A DNA stretch of 53,238 nucleotides from an uncultured Lentisphaeria bacterium (GTDB lineage Bacteria > Verrucomicrobiota > Lentisphaeria > Victivallales > Victivallaceae). The stretch covers positions 1-53,238 of the forward strand of contig CAIKZE010000287.1 of the NCBI GenBank assembly GCA_903831825.1, given 5' to 3'. Within the stretch, counting starts at the first letter, position 1. The number at the start of each line of letters is the position of its first letter. Position numbers and translations under genes: made by a program. Positions 35,222 to 44,342 of the stretch are shown piece by piece. The notes beneath the pieces are model-generated. The model was not told the origin of the DNA. It ran no database searches and saw only the letters and a program-made list of their open reading frames with translations.

Positions 35222-37300
35222 ATGATGTCATGGATTGACTGGACGATAGTGGCGATTCCTCTTATTGCAATTGCGATTGTGGCTTTCAGGACTCAGAAAC
35301 ATGTAACCAGTGTTTCGGAATTTATGGCCGGCGGCCGGCTTGGCGGCCGTTATCTGGTCTGCAACGCCAGGGGCGAAATGGGGATGGCGGTTATCGGCAT
35401 AGTTGCCGCGTATGAGCTTTTCTATCAAGCAGGCTTTACCATCGGCTGGTGGTCGATGATGACTATTCCGATGGGTTTGTTCATCGCTCTTACCGGCTAT
35501 GTATATTACCGTTACCGCGAGACTCGCGCGATGACGCTGGCCCAGTTCTTCGAGATCAGATACAGCAAATCATTCCGGTTGTTTGCGGGCTTTCTCGGTT
35601 TCATGTCCGGGCTGATAAATTATGGTATTTTTCCGGCGGTAAGCGCGCGGTTTTTCGTATATTTCTGCGGTCTGCCGCAGGAGGTGCATCTTCTGACCTT
35701 GGCCGTTCCCACCTTTGCCATTATTATGGTCATCTATCTGACGCTGGCATTATTCATGACACTGAGCGGCGGCCAGCTTACAGTCATGATCACTGACTGC
35801 ATTGAAGGATTGCTCGGATTGATAATGTTCATTGTTATCATTGTCACGCTGTTGATTATATTCGACTGGTCGCAAATCCAGGAAGCGATGTCTCATGCGC
35901 CTGCCGGCAAGTCCATGCTCAATCCGTTCGATATCGGCAAGGCGAAAGATTTTAATATCTGGTATGTGCTGATCGGGGTATTCGGGAGCGTTTACGGGGT
36001 CATGGCCTGGCAGGGCGGACATGCGTTTAATTCCTGCGCCAAGAATGCCCATGAGGCCAAAATGGGCGCAATCCTCGGCAAATGGCGCGATCTGGCAAAA
36101 GGCGTGATGGTAACCCTGCTGGCAGTTTGCGCGATAACATTTTTAAAACATCCCCATTTTGCGGCGGGAGCTTCCCAGGTACAGGAAGTGTTGAGCAAAA
36201 TTACCGATCCGCAAATACAAAACCAGATGCGCATGCCGATTGCGATCAATTTCATGCTGCCGATTGCAGTCAAGGGGATGTTGTGCTCAATCATGCTCTT
36301 CGGCCTGCTGGCGTGCGACAGTTCGTATTTACATTCCTGGGGCAGTATTTTTATTCAGGATATCGTAATGCCTTTAAGGAAGAACCCGCTTACTCCGAAG
36401 CAACATGTTAATCTTTTGCGCTATGCGATTTTCGGGGTCGCTGTTTTCGGATTCTTTTTCAGTCTGCTCTTCCGTCAAACTGAATATATCCTGATGTTCT
36501 TTGCCATTACCGGGGCTATCTTCGGAGGCGGAGCGGGGTCGGTTCTTGCCGGCGGTCTTTACTGGAAAAAAGGCACTACCGCCGGAGCCTGGGCCGCGAT
36601 GATTTCCGGTTCCGGACTGGCTGTAACCGGAATCATCCTGCAGCAATCCTGGCAAACTTTGTATCCGTGGCTGTGCAAACTTCTGCCGAATGTCCACCTT
36701 ATTGTCGACAGTCCCGATAAGTTTCCAATCAACGGACAATATATGAATTTTGGCGCGATGGTTACAGCGCTGTCATTATACTTCATTGTCTCGCTGCTCA
36801 CCTGCAAAGAAGATTTCAATATGGAAAGAATGCTTCACCGCGGCAAATACGCGGTTGCCGACGACAAAGTGAAAGTTGAATTTGCCAAACGGTGGTCGTG
36901 GAGTTCCATAATCGGCATTGATGAACATTTCACGAAAGGTGATAAGATGATCTCCGCCAGCGTTTTCAGTTGGACGATGTTCTGGTGGATTGTGTTCATT
37001 GTCGTCACCATATGGAATCTGCTCAGTCCCTGGCCGTTAAGCTGGTGGGCTGCCTATTGGCACTATTATGCCGTCATCATCCCGCTGGCCATCGGGGTTG
37101 TAACAACCGTCTGGTTTCTGTGGGGAGGCATTACCGATCTGCATGAACTGTATATAGACCTGAAAACTTATAAATCAGACGCCGCGGACGACGGCACCGT
37201 CAAACTGGCCGAAGAACAGGTAATGCCGGATAATTATATTGATTCCGTGGAAACTGAAAAGGAAAACGAAGAACCTAAGCCGCCCCCCGTAAAGCCTTGA
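35222..37300 (+). CDS. Na+/solute symporter (SSS family)
   Basis: 692 residues with about 13-14 predicted membrane helices. The start DWTIVAIPLIAIAIVAFRTQ and the SEFMAGGR motif are typical of sodium:solute symporters. Further family signs are the YRYRETRAMTLAQFFEIRYSK loop and the GSVLAGGLYWKKGTTAGAWAAM region. The C-terminal tail is hydrophilic and acidic. It should import a sugar or sugar acid with sodium. It is the only obvious transporter in the locus, so it is the likely route for glycan fragments. GGAG stands 10 bases before the start. Confidence 0.9.
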   Translation: MMSWIDWTIVAIPLIAIAIVAFRTQKHVTSVSEFMAGGRLGGRYLVCNARGEMGMAVIGIVAAYELFYQAGFTIGWWSMMTIPMGLFIALTGYVYYRYRETRAMTLAQFFEIRYSKSFRLFAGFLGFMSGLINYGIFPAVSARFFVYFCGLPQEVHLLTLAVPTFAIIMVIYLTLALFMTLSGGQLTVMITDCIEGLLGLIMFIVIIVTLLIIFDWSQIQEAMSHAPAGKSMLNPFDIGKAKDFNIWYVLIGVFGSVYGVMAWQGGHAFNSCAKNAHEAKMGAILGKWRDLAKGVMVTLLAVCAITFLKHPHFAAGASQVQEVLSKITDPQIQNQMRMPIAINFMLPIAVKGMLCSIMLFGLLACDSSYLHSWGSIFIQDIVMPLRKNPLTPKQHVNLLRYAIFGVAVFGFFFSLLFRQTEYILMFFAITGAIFGGGAGSVLAGGLYWKKGTTAGAWAAMISGSGLAVTGIILQQSWQTLYPWLCKLLPNVHLIVDSPDKFPINGQYMNFGAMVTALSLYFIVSLLTCKEDFNMERMLHRGKYAVADDKVKVEFAKRWSWSSIIGIDEHFTKGDKMISASVFSWTMFWWIVFIVVTIWNLLSPWPLSWWAAYWHYYAVIIPLAIGVVTTVWFLWGGITDLHELYIDLKTYKSDAADDGTVKLAEEQVMPDNYIDSVETEKENEEPKPPPVKP

Positions 37301-37423
37301 AGGATGGATTGGAATATTAAAATTCAAACCTTTGATTGAATAAAATTGAAAAAGCGAAAATAGTCTTTAAGTTTAAATAGTAAATCGAAATCGTAAATCG
37401 TAAATCGTTAAAAAAGAGAGATT

Positions 37424-39799
37424 ATGAAAAAAGCAAATACAACCATCGTTCACGTTGTTCCGTCATTTCACTACGATGTGGCTTATGTCAAGACGTTCAA
37501 GGAATATCTTCCTGAGTCTTTAGCCAACATCAAGTCCGCGCTGGACTTGCTGGAAAAACATGCCGACTATACTTATAACGTGGAGCAGGTAGTCTTGCTG
37601 CGGGAATACTGGAAGCAGCATCCTGAAGACCGGGCGAAAATGAAGCAATATGCCGCGGCGGGGCGGTTTTATTGCGCTCCCGGCATGTTTACGATGCCGG
37701 ACAGCAACATTCCCAGCGGAGAAAACTTCATCCGCAACGCCCTCATCGGCCGGAACTGGCTGAAGAAGCATCTCGGGATCACGCCGAACTGCTGCTGGAT
37801 GGCGGACATTTTCGGACACAATCCCCAGAGTCCGCAACTGGCGAAAACCTGCGGTTTCGAGTCTTACATGTTTGAGCGGGGCAAAGCGGGTTCCTGGAAT
37901 ACGACTTTCAACTGGAAAGGAATTGACGGGACGCTGCTTGCCGCGCATTGGGAAGTTGATACCTATTACGGCGTAATTCTGGGCATGGCCTGGGAGGGAA
38001 GCCGTCCGCGGGAGTGGATTGACAAGCGGATCATGGAACAGGTCCTCGGCCCTCAGCAGAAAGGTTCGCCCTGCAAAGATGTGCTGTTGACGCCGCTGGG
38101 CGGAGATTTCTTGAAGCCTTTGGAAAAACACTGGAAATTTGTTCACGACTGGAACCGCCGGAACAAGGAATTCTTACTGAAATTTTCAAGCCCTGAAGCT
38201 TATTTCACTGAATTGAAAAAACGCGGCGCAGTTCTGCCGGTGGAAGAGAATGATCTCAATCCGTTGTGCGAAGGCTGTTTCTCGGCGCGGATAAAGATAA
38301 AACAATACAATCGCAGTTTAGAGGAGATGGCGGCTTCGCTGGAAGCATTGGAAAGCCTGAACGGTTCTTCGCATCGCGCCTCTGAAGCGGTCTGGGAAAC
38401 GCTGGCGTTCAATGCGTTTCACGATATTATTTGCGGATCGCTGGTCAGGAAAGCGGCGGAAGAAGCTTTGGCAAAGTACCGGAAGACGGAAGAATTTGCT
38501 CAAACTAAAATCACTTCGCTCATATCATCGCTGGCCGGTAAAAATTCCACAAAGGAAACAGTGCTTTTCAACAGCCTGCCTTATCCGAGAAAAGAAATTG
38601 TGCAGTCAGGCAAAAAAGGCATGTTCCAGGAAGTGGAACTGCCGCCTTTGGGTTTTGCCGTGGTCAGCTCGTCCGGCAAAAATGCCTCTCGCGGAGTCAA
38701 GCTTTCTTCTGACGGCAGAATCCTTGAAAATGAAAGAATAAAAGCGGTTTTCGGCCAGAACGGCACGATTGTTTCGTTGTATGACAAAGAATCCCGTCAG
38801 GAACTGGCGGTTGCCGATGCCGGCATGAACAATCCGATAAACGGATCGGATATCGGGGATCCCTGGACCATCAACGGCGCAATTAACTCCTCCTTGCTGA
38901 GAACGGCCCCGTTCCGCAATCCGAAGCCGATATCCGGCGGAGAAATAACCAGAGAAGGCAGGATTGACGGAAAATGTGCCGATGCGGATTGTTATGACTG
39001 GCCGCAACCGGAAATCATCGCCAATGACCCGCTTCAGGCAACGGTTCAATTTGCTTACCCCGCAATGCGGCTAAAAACGCAAGTCACCCTGCGCAAAGGG
39101 GAAAAACTGCTCAGGATCAAAACAATTTTTATGCCTGCCGGAAAGAAATACCGGTTGCTGGCGGCGTTCCCGGCCGCAATAAAAAACGGCAGAATCCGGC
39201 ATTCGGTGCCGTGCGGACATATTGAACGTCCCGAAGGCGAATATGGCGTGCAGGGCTGGATGGATTACGCGGACAAGGAAAAAGGGCTGCTGCTGCTGAA
39301 TAAAGGGCTGCCGGGCAATAATGTCACCGACGGCGTGCTGCTGTTGTCACTGTTCCGGGCGGTTACCATGGAAAGAAATGACAAAATCCCCTGGTATGAG
39401 GAAGGCATTGAACAGATATTTGAGTATGGAATAATGCCGTTCTCGCCCAAGGATAAAACTTATAATCCGGCACGGGAAGCGGCATTGTTCAACCGCGAAG
39501 TCTGCGTCCTGCCGGAAGCCGGTATCGCCAACGAACTTTTAAGCAGAAAACCGTTAGTGGAATTGAGCGGCGACGGCGCTGAGTTAAGCTGTCTCCGGCG
39601 CGAAAACGGCGGTTTGCTGCTGCGCCTCTGGGAAAGTAGCGGCAAAAACAGCAAGGTCAAATGTATTCTTGGCAATACGATAAAATCATGTTTCAAAATG
39701 AACGCGGACGGAACGAATAAAACTCCGCAGACGTTCAGCGGCAATATCATTGACCTGCGGCTGAAACCGTTTGAAATTATAACTTTATCGGTCAAATAG
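37424..39799 (+). CDS. Glycoside hydrolase family 38 alpha-mannosidase-like enzyme
   Basis: 791 residues, typical for cytoplasmic bacterial GH38. Zinc and catalytic positions visible: His16-Tyr-Asp18 (in SFHYDVAY, replacing the usual HTHWDxxW), the nucleophile Asp128 in MADIFGHNPQSPQ, and His333-Asp334 in AFHDIICGS. The middle three-helix region and the C-terminal beta domain (NGTIVSLYDKESRQEL; LLLRLWESSGK) match the family. There is no signal peptide, so it hydrolyses imported alpha-mannosides or related glycosides inside the cell. The leader 37301-37423 contains short TAAATCG tandem repeats and no terminator. Confidence 0.88.
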   Translation: MKKANTTIVHVVPSFHYDVAYVKTFKEYLPESLANIKSALDLLEKHADYTYNVEQVVLLREYWKQHPEDRAKMKQYAAAGRFYCAPGMFTMPDSNIPSGENFIRNALIGRNWLKKHLGITPNCCWMADIFGHNPQSPQLAKTCGFESYMFERGKAGSWNTTFNWKGIDGTLLAAHWEVDTYYGVILGMAWEGSRPREWIDKRIMEQVLGPQQKGSPCKDVLLTPLGGDFLKPLEKHWKFVHDWNRRNKEFLLKFSSPEAYFTELKKRGAVLPVEENDLNPLCEGCFSARIKIKQYNRSLEEMAASLEALESLNGSSHRASEAVWETLAFNAFHDIICGSLVRKAAEEALAKYRKTEEFAQTKITSLISSLAGKNSTKETVLFNSLPYPRKEIVQSGKKGMFQEVELPPLGFAVVSSSGKNASRGVKLSSDGRILENERIKAVFGQNGTIVSLYDKESRQELAVADAGMNNPINGSDIGDPWTINGAINSSLLRTAPFRNPKPISGGEITREGRIDGKCADADCYDWPQPEIIANDPLQATVQFAYPAMRLKTQVTLRKGEKLLRIKTIFMPAGKKYRLLAAFPAAIKNGRIRHSVPCGHIERPEGEYGVQGWMDYADKEKGLLLLNKGLPGNNVTDGVLLLSLFRAVTMERNDKIPWYEEGIEQIFEYGIMPFSPKDKTYNPAREAALFNREVCVLPEAGIANELLSRKPLVELSGDGAELSCLRRENGGLLLRLWESSGKNSKVKCILGNTIKSCFKMNADGTNKTPQTFSGNIIDLRLKPFEIITLSVK

Positions 39800-39904
39800 T
39801 GTCATGAGGAATCAAATGAAATTTATTTATGAAAAATATTATTTACAATCGTCACCACCTTCTGCTGCGTTGCGGCAGACCAAAACTTATATCCTGAGGC
39901 AATC

Positions 39905-40984
39905 ATGAGTAAACTAAATTGTCGTGAACGTTTCCTGAAAACCATGCGTTATGAATCGGTGGATCATCCGCCGCTGGTCGTGCCGGGGCCCTGGCCGGCG
40001 GCGCGCAAGCGCTGGGAGTCGGAAGGGCTGCCCGAGGGGGCTGATCTTTACGAGTTTTTTGAACTGCCGCAAATGAAATACTCGTGTTTGAAACTGGAAA
40101 CCTTATTCCTTCCGCCATTTGAGGAGACCATTCTTGAGAAAACCGATGAATTTGTGATTAAAATCAATAACAAAGGGGTGACGGAAAAGAATTTTCTGGA
40201 CGGCTCCTCCATGCCGGAATTTGTCGAGTACCCGATCAAAGGAAGGGAGTCGCTGGGGTGGCTGCGGGAAAAAATGAACCCGGACACGCCGGGCAGATTT
40301 GCCGCCGACTGGCTGGAACAGGCGAAGCAAGCCCAGGCTGACGATACATTGCTGCTGGTTAACGGCGGGATGTATTTCGCCTTCCTCAACGAGCATATGG
40401 GCACCGAAACGCTGATGATGACATATTTCGACGATCCGGAATTCATTCATGAAGTCAATGACCTGCAATGCACCCTCTGCGAACGGGCGCTGACCGAAGC
40501 CATCGGAAAAATCCAGATCGATTTCGTCGGATATCACGAGGACATGGGCTATAAGAACGGTTCGATGATTTCGATGGACATGTTCCGCGAATTCATGACC
40601 CCGTATTACCGCCGGATTGAAAAAATCGCCAGGCCGTCCATCGACCTGCAAATGCTCGACAGCGACGGCAACATTTGGGAACTGATTCCGCTGTGGCTGG
40701 AATACGGTATCAACATTCTGTGTCCGATGGAAGTGGCCGCGAGCATGGATGTCGTTGCGCTGCGCCGCAAATTCGGAAAGGAACTGCGGATGACCGGCGG
40801 CTTCGACAAACGCATTCTTGCCGCCGGCAAAAAGGAAATCGAGCGGGAACTCGAACGCATCCGCCCGGTAATTGAAGAAGGCGGCTATATTCCGACAATC
40901 GATCACGGTACGCCGCCGGACGTCTCTTTCGCCAATGTCTGCCACTATGTGCAGTGCTTGAAAAAAATGTTCGGCATATCATAA
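39905..40984 (+). CDS. URO-D-family protein D (no HxC motif)
   Basis: 359 residues. The N-terminus RERFLKTMRYESVDHPPLVVPGPWPAARKRW is a common start of URO-D-like proteins in PVC carbohydrate loci. The barrel is seen in YHEDMGYKNGSMISMDMFREFMTPYYRRI, LDSDGNIWELIPLWLEYGINILCPMEVAASMD, MTGGFDKRIL and GGYIPTIDHGTPPDVSF. The zinc-motif position reads Asp-Ser-Asp, and the final Cys is replaced by His/Asp. GAGG precedes the ATG. The enzyme is probably not a Zn-thiolate methyltransferase; the acidic and His residues could bind another metal or substrate. Confidence 0.75.
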   Translation: MSKLNCRERFLKTMRYESVDHPPLVVPGPWPAARKRWESEGLPEGADLYEFFELPQMKYSCLKLETLFLPPFEETILEKTDEFVIKINNKGVTEKNFLDGSSMPEFVEYPIKGRESLGWLREKMNPDTPGRFAADWLEQAKQAQADDTLLLVNGGMYFAFLNEHMGTETLMMTYFDDPEFIHEVNDLQCTLCERALTEAIGKIQIDFVGYHEDMGYKNGSMISMDMFREFMTPYYRRIEKIARPSIDLQMLDSDGNIWELIPLWLEYGINILCPMEVAASMDVVALRRKFGKELRMTGGFDKRILAAGKKEIERELERIRPVIEEGGYIPTIDHGTPPDVSFANVCHYVQCLKKMFGIS

Positions 40985-41016
40985 AAACAAATTAATTTAC
41001 ACAAGGAAAATATTCT

Positions 41017-41832
41017 ATGAAAATTTACATTCAAACCGATATTGAAGGTGTTGCCGGGTTCTGTTTCTTTGAACACTTCGACCCGAAAATGGAAAATGTC
41101 CAGCATCGCCAACGGATGTACCGGCTGCTGACGGATGAAGTCAATGCCGCCGTCAAAGCCGCGTTTGACGCCGGAGCTGACGAAGTGCTGGTGAACGACA
41201 GCCACAGCAGCGGATATAACATTATTTTCGAAGATCTCGATCCGCGCTGCAGAATCATTCACGGCAGGAATTGCAGCGGGCCGCACTGGCTTCCCCTGCT
41301 GGATGCTTCCTTCGATGCGCTGGTGCTGGTCGGCATGCACGCGATGGGCGAAACTCCCAACGCCATTCTGCCGCATTCCAAGTGGAGAGTCAATGGCGGC
41401 GCAATCCATCTCAGCGAAGGTTCGATGGCGGCGGCAATCGCCGGCGACTATTCCGTGCCGACTGTATTTGTCAGCGGCGATGATAAGATTACCGCGGAAA
41501 TCAAAAGCAAAATCCCGAAAATCGAGACCGCCGAAGTAAAGCAGGCGTTATCCGTATATCAGGCCTGCTCCGTAATTCCCGCCCGTGCCTGTGAGATGAT
41601 TTATGCCGGGGTCAAGAACGGGATTGCCCGCGGATCAGAAATCAAGCCATACCATATTCCGGGACCGGTCAAGCTCAATCTGCTTGACGGGCCGGGTCAT
41701 ATGGACCTGAAAGCAGTGCTGCCGGAAGACGTTGAAGCGCCGACGATTGATCAGGCGTTTATGGATTTTGAACATCGCATGACCTGGACCTGTTTTGACA
41801 CATCAAAATTAAACGGATTTGTCTTTCCGTAA
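41017..41832 (+). CDS. M55-family D-aminopeptidase-like protein (DppA type)
   Basis: 271 residues. The N-terminal MKIYIQTDIEGVAG provides the zinc-binding Asp8 and Glu10. NDSHSSGYN and LVGMHAMGETPNAILPHS supply the His ligands, and ISGDD-like VSGDDKI is present. This matches DppA-type D-aminopeptidases, which form ring-shaped decamers and cleave D-amino-acid peptides. Its place between a URO-D gene and GH35 in a glycan locus suggests a substrate such as a glycopeptide or amidated sugar, but this is inference. AAGGA precedes the ATG. No signal peptide. Confidence 0.85.
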   Translation: MKIYIQTDIEGVAGFCFFEHFDPKMENVQHRQRMYRLLTDEVNAAVKAAFDAGADEVLVNDSHSSGYNIIFEDLDPRCRIIHGRNCSGPHWLPLLDASFDALVLVGMHAMGETPNAILPHSKWRVNGGAIHLSEGSMAAAIAGDYSVPTVFVSGDDKITAEIKSKIPKIETAEVKQALSVYQACSVIPARACEMIYAGVKNGIARGSEIKPYHIPGPVKLNLLDGPGHMDLKAVLPEDVEAPTIDQAFMDFEHRMTWTCFDTSKLNGFVFP

Positions 41833-41855
41833 GATTAAACCATAGAGGAATATAA

Positions 41856-44339
41856 ATGAGCGACCAAGGATCAAGATTTGAGGGCAGGCAATTGCTTGTC
41901 GATGGAAAGCCTTTTTATGTCAAGGGCGCGGAAATCCATTACTTCCGCCTCCCGCGCAAGTCCTGGGATAAGCATCTGAAGCAGGCGAAGCTGTCCGGAA
42001 TCAACACGATTACGGCCTGCATGCCCTGGCATTTTCATGAACCCGAAGAAGGGCAGTTTGACCTTTCCGGCAAAAGCAAGGCGGAGCGTGATTTGGCCGG
42101 CTTCATAAAGCTCGTCAAGGAAAATGGTTTGAAATTGATTGCCCATCCGGGTCCGTTTATGAATTGCGAATTCCGCACCGGCGGAATTCCGGAATGGCTG
42201 TTTAAGAAATATCCTGAAACGATGAGCCGCAGATCTGACGGGAATATCGCCACCGGCCGTCCCATCCCGGCCGAAGGCGAGCCTCTTTACCGGCAGTATG
42301 TAAAAAAATGGTATGATAAGGTTGTTCCGCTGTTTGCAAAATACCAAGCGGATAAAGGCGGTCCGATTATTCTGTTCCAGCCGGACAACGAACTTTCGGC
42401 GGCATGGAGTTTTGGCCTGCTGAATTCCCTGTACGACCATAACGTCGTCAATAATTTATGGCCCGGATGGCTCAGCGGAAAATATAAAAACATTGAAGCA
42501 TTCAACCGGATGACCGGCTCCGGGTTTTCAAGTTTCGGCGAAGTGACGCCGCCCGCTGGTTTTCCGAAATCGCAACCGGATAAACTCATCTGTTTCGACT
42601 GGCTTGATTTTAAGCGCTGGTTCTTTGCCGACTGGGGCGCGACCATGGCGAAATGGGCAAAAGAACTCGGCATGAATACTCCAGTTATTTTCAATGAGCC
42701 GATCGCCGGTTTTTACGGGCATGGTGACCATGCCGGTTTCGGGAATATCTTAAAAGGCCGGGGGATTGAGGGAGCAACCGTATGCCATTGTTATTCCGAT
42801 CGGATTTATGATCTGGAGGGCATGGTAAATTCTCTTTTAGGCATTGAACTGACGAAGTCAAGCCCGTGGGGCGGCCCCCCGATGGCGGTGGAGATAAACT
42901 GCAACTGGAACATTCCCAGATTAAGCAGATCCTCCATAAACTGGAGTCCCCTGCTGAGGAGCAATCTTACTCACGGGATGAAAGGCTATTCTGTTTTCAC
43001 CTATTCGGAAGGAATTGCCGACATGGATGACTCGATCAACGGGCCGGGATATTTTGAGAACACCTGTCTTGATCTCAAAGCCCGCCCGTCCAATGCCAAT
43101 TCCCATATGGAAAGCTTCAACCGGCTGCTGGACACATGGGGGGATTCAATTCAGGACATGGAATCCGTTCCGGATCTGACCCTGGCCTATTCCCCCGCAA
43201 TGAGGAATGTCGATTTCCTGGGAGCACAGCCGTGCCTTAATAAAGACATTAAAAAAGCAACCGGTCCGGGCGGAGAGTCTTTTTCCGCGGAGCCCGCGCT
43301 TAACCGCGGCGCTTTGTCGGCGGGACATGACTGGCTGGACGGCTATGAGAATGTTTCAAAGCAGACGGTGTCGCCGGAGTCCGGCATATGGATGAAATTG
43401 AAGGAAACCTTCATTTTGCTCAGCAGGCTGAATCTGCAGTTTGACATGCTTGATTTGGCTAATCCGAGAAAGAAGCCGGGCAAGGGGTGTCTGATAGTGC
43501 CCTGCATGGGGACGCTGGAAGAAGAGAGCATTGATTATCTGCTGCAACACATTGACAAAGGCGGGGGCTGCCTGTTTTTTCCGACAGTCCCGGTATTTAC
43601 GACTTCAGGGAAACAGGATCGCAGGATCGCGGACCGGCTTGGCATCCGCCTTCTTGAGCAAATTCGTCCCGCCGGAAGTGGAATTATTGATTACGGGGCG
43701 AAAGTAATTAATGTCGGGGATGACAAATTCATTACCGATGCCGGTTGGATATTCGCGCATCAATATCCTGACGGCAGTGAAATACTTGGAACTGTTGGCG
43801 GCAAGCCGGTAATTGGCAAGACCGGAAATGTCATTGTCTCCGGCGTTGACGCCAGATTTACCACTGGCAGCACGAAGGATTTCTGGGAATCTGTTCTTGT
43901 CGGAAAAATGAAGGTTTCTCCGTCAATCAAATCAAGCGGCAACTACTATTACGCATCTTTGCTGGGAACAGAGAAAAAGGGAATGATTACCGTGGTAAAT
44001 GTTACCGGCGATACTTCTGAAGGAGAGCTGATCCTTCCCGGCGGCGATATTTCCATGACGCTGGAATTGGGCGCAACCGAGGCAAGGTGTCTGCCGGTCA
44101 ATCTGGAGTTGGACGGAGTTGAACTGAGCTATTCAACCAGTGAAATAATCCGTTCCACCGACCATAAATCCTATGAATTGCATGGTTCTCCCGGAACATG
44201 GGGATGTCTTGCTTTTCCTGTTCCAATGACGGTTAAAATGAACGGAAAAACATGTAAAACAAAACCGCGGGGCAATTTGTTTGTCGTAAATTATATTCAC
44301 CAGATAAAACCTATCGCAATATCGTTTGCGGGAGATTGA
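41856..44339 (+). CDS. Glycoside hydrolase family 35-like beta-galactosidase
   Basis: 827 residues. It opens with VDGKPFYVKGAEIHYFRLPR, SGINTITACMPWHFHEPEEGQFDLSG, LIAHPGPFMNCE and GGIPEWLFKKYP, the classic GH35 blade order. The acid/base is Glu179 in LFQPDNEL (usual QxENE). The nucleophile is probably Glu346 in PPMAVEINCNW; Glu281 in VIFNEP is an alternative. A GATase-like domain follows (about 530-620: GCLIVPCMGTLEEESIDYLL), then C-terminal beta domains. There is no signal peptide, so action is intracellular. It is longer and more divergent than standard GH35 enzymes. GAGGA precedes the ATG; 3 bases separate it from the next gene. Confidence 0.8.
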   Translation: MSDQGSRFEGRQLLVDGKPFYVKGAEIHYFRLPRKSWDKHLKQAKLSGINTITACMPWHFHEPEEGQFDLSGKSKAERDLAGFIKLVKENGLKLIAHPGPFMNCEFRTGGIPEWLFKKYPETMSRRSDGNIATGRPIPAEGEPLYRQYVKKWYDKVVPLFAKYQADKGGPIILFQPDNELSAAWSFGLLNSLYDHNVVNNLWPGWLSGKYKNIEAFNRMTGSGFSSFGEVTPPAGFPKSQPDKLICFDWLDFKRWFFADWGATMAKWAKELGMNTPVIFNEPIAGFYGHGDHAGFGNILKGRGIEGATVCHCYSDRIYDLEGMVNSLLGIELTKSSPWGGPPMAVEINCNWNIPRLSRSSINWSPLLRSNLTHGMKGYSVFTYSEGIADMDDSINGPGYFENTCLDLKARPSNANSHMESFNRLLDTWGDSIQDMESVPDLTLAYSPAMRNVDFLGAQPCLNKDIKKATGPGGESFSAEPALNRGALSAGHDWLDGYENVSKQTVSPESGIWMKLKETFILLSRLNLQFDMLDLANPRKKPGKGCLIVPCMGTLEEESIDYLLQHIDKGGGCLFFPTVPVFTTSGKQDRRIADRLGIRLLEQIRPAGSGIIDYGAKVINVGDDKFITDAGWIFAHQYPDGSEILGTVGGKPVIGKTGNVIVSGVDARFTTGSTKDFWESVLVGKMKVSPSIKSSGNYYYASLLGTEKKGMITVVNVTGDTSEGELILPGGDISMTLELGATEARCLPVNLELDGVELSYSTSEIIRSTDHKSYELHGSPGTWGCLAFPVPMTVKMNGKTCKTKPRGNLFVVNYIHQIKPIAISFAGD

Positions 44340-44342
44340 GCA

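Noticed and set aside
37372-37410. Short TAAATCG tandem units considered as a CRISPR-like or regulatory array
   Set aside because: Only a few 7-9-base units with no spacers; better explained as slippage repeats in the GH38 leader.
39804-39908. 34-codon frame overlapping the URO-D D start by ATGA
   Set aside because: The ATGA overlap is suggestive, but there is no Shine-Dalgarno, no recognisable peptide, and the frame crosses a small hairpin.
40103-40945. 280-codon minus-strand frame over URO-D protein D
   Set aside because: Antisense shadow of a well-supported gene in a co-directional run.
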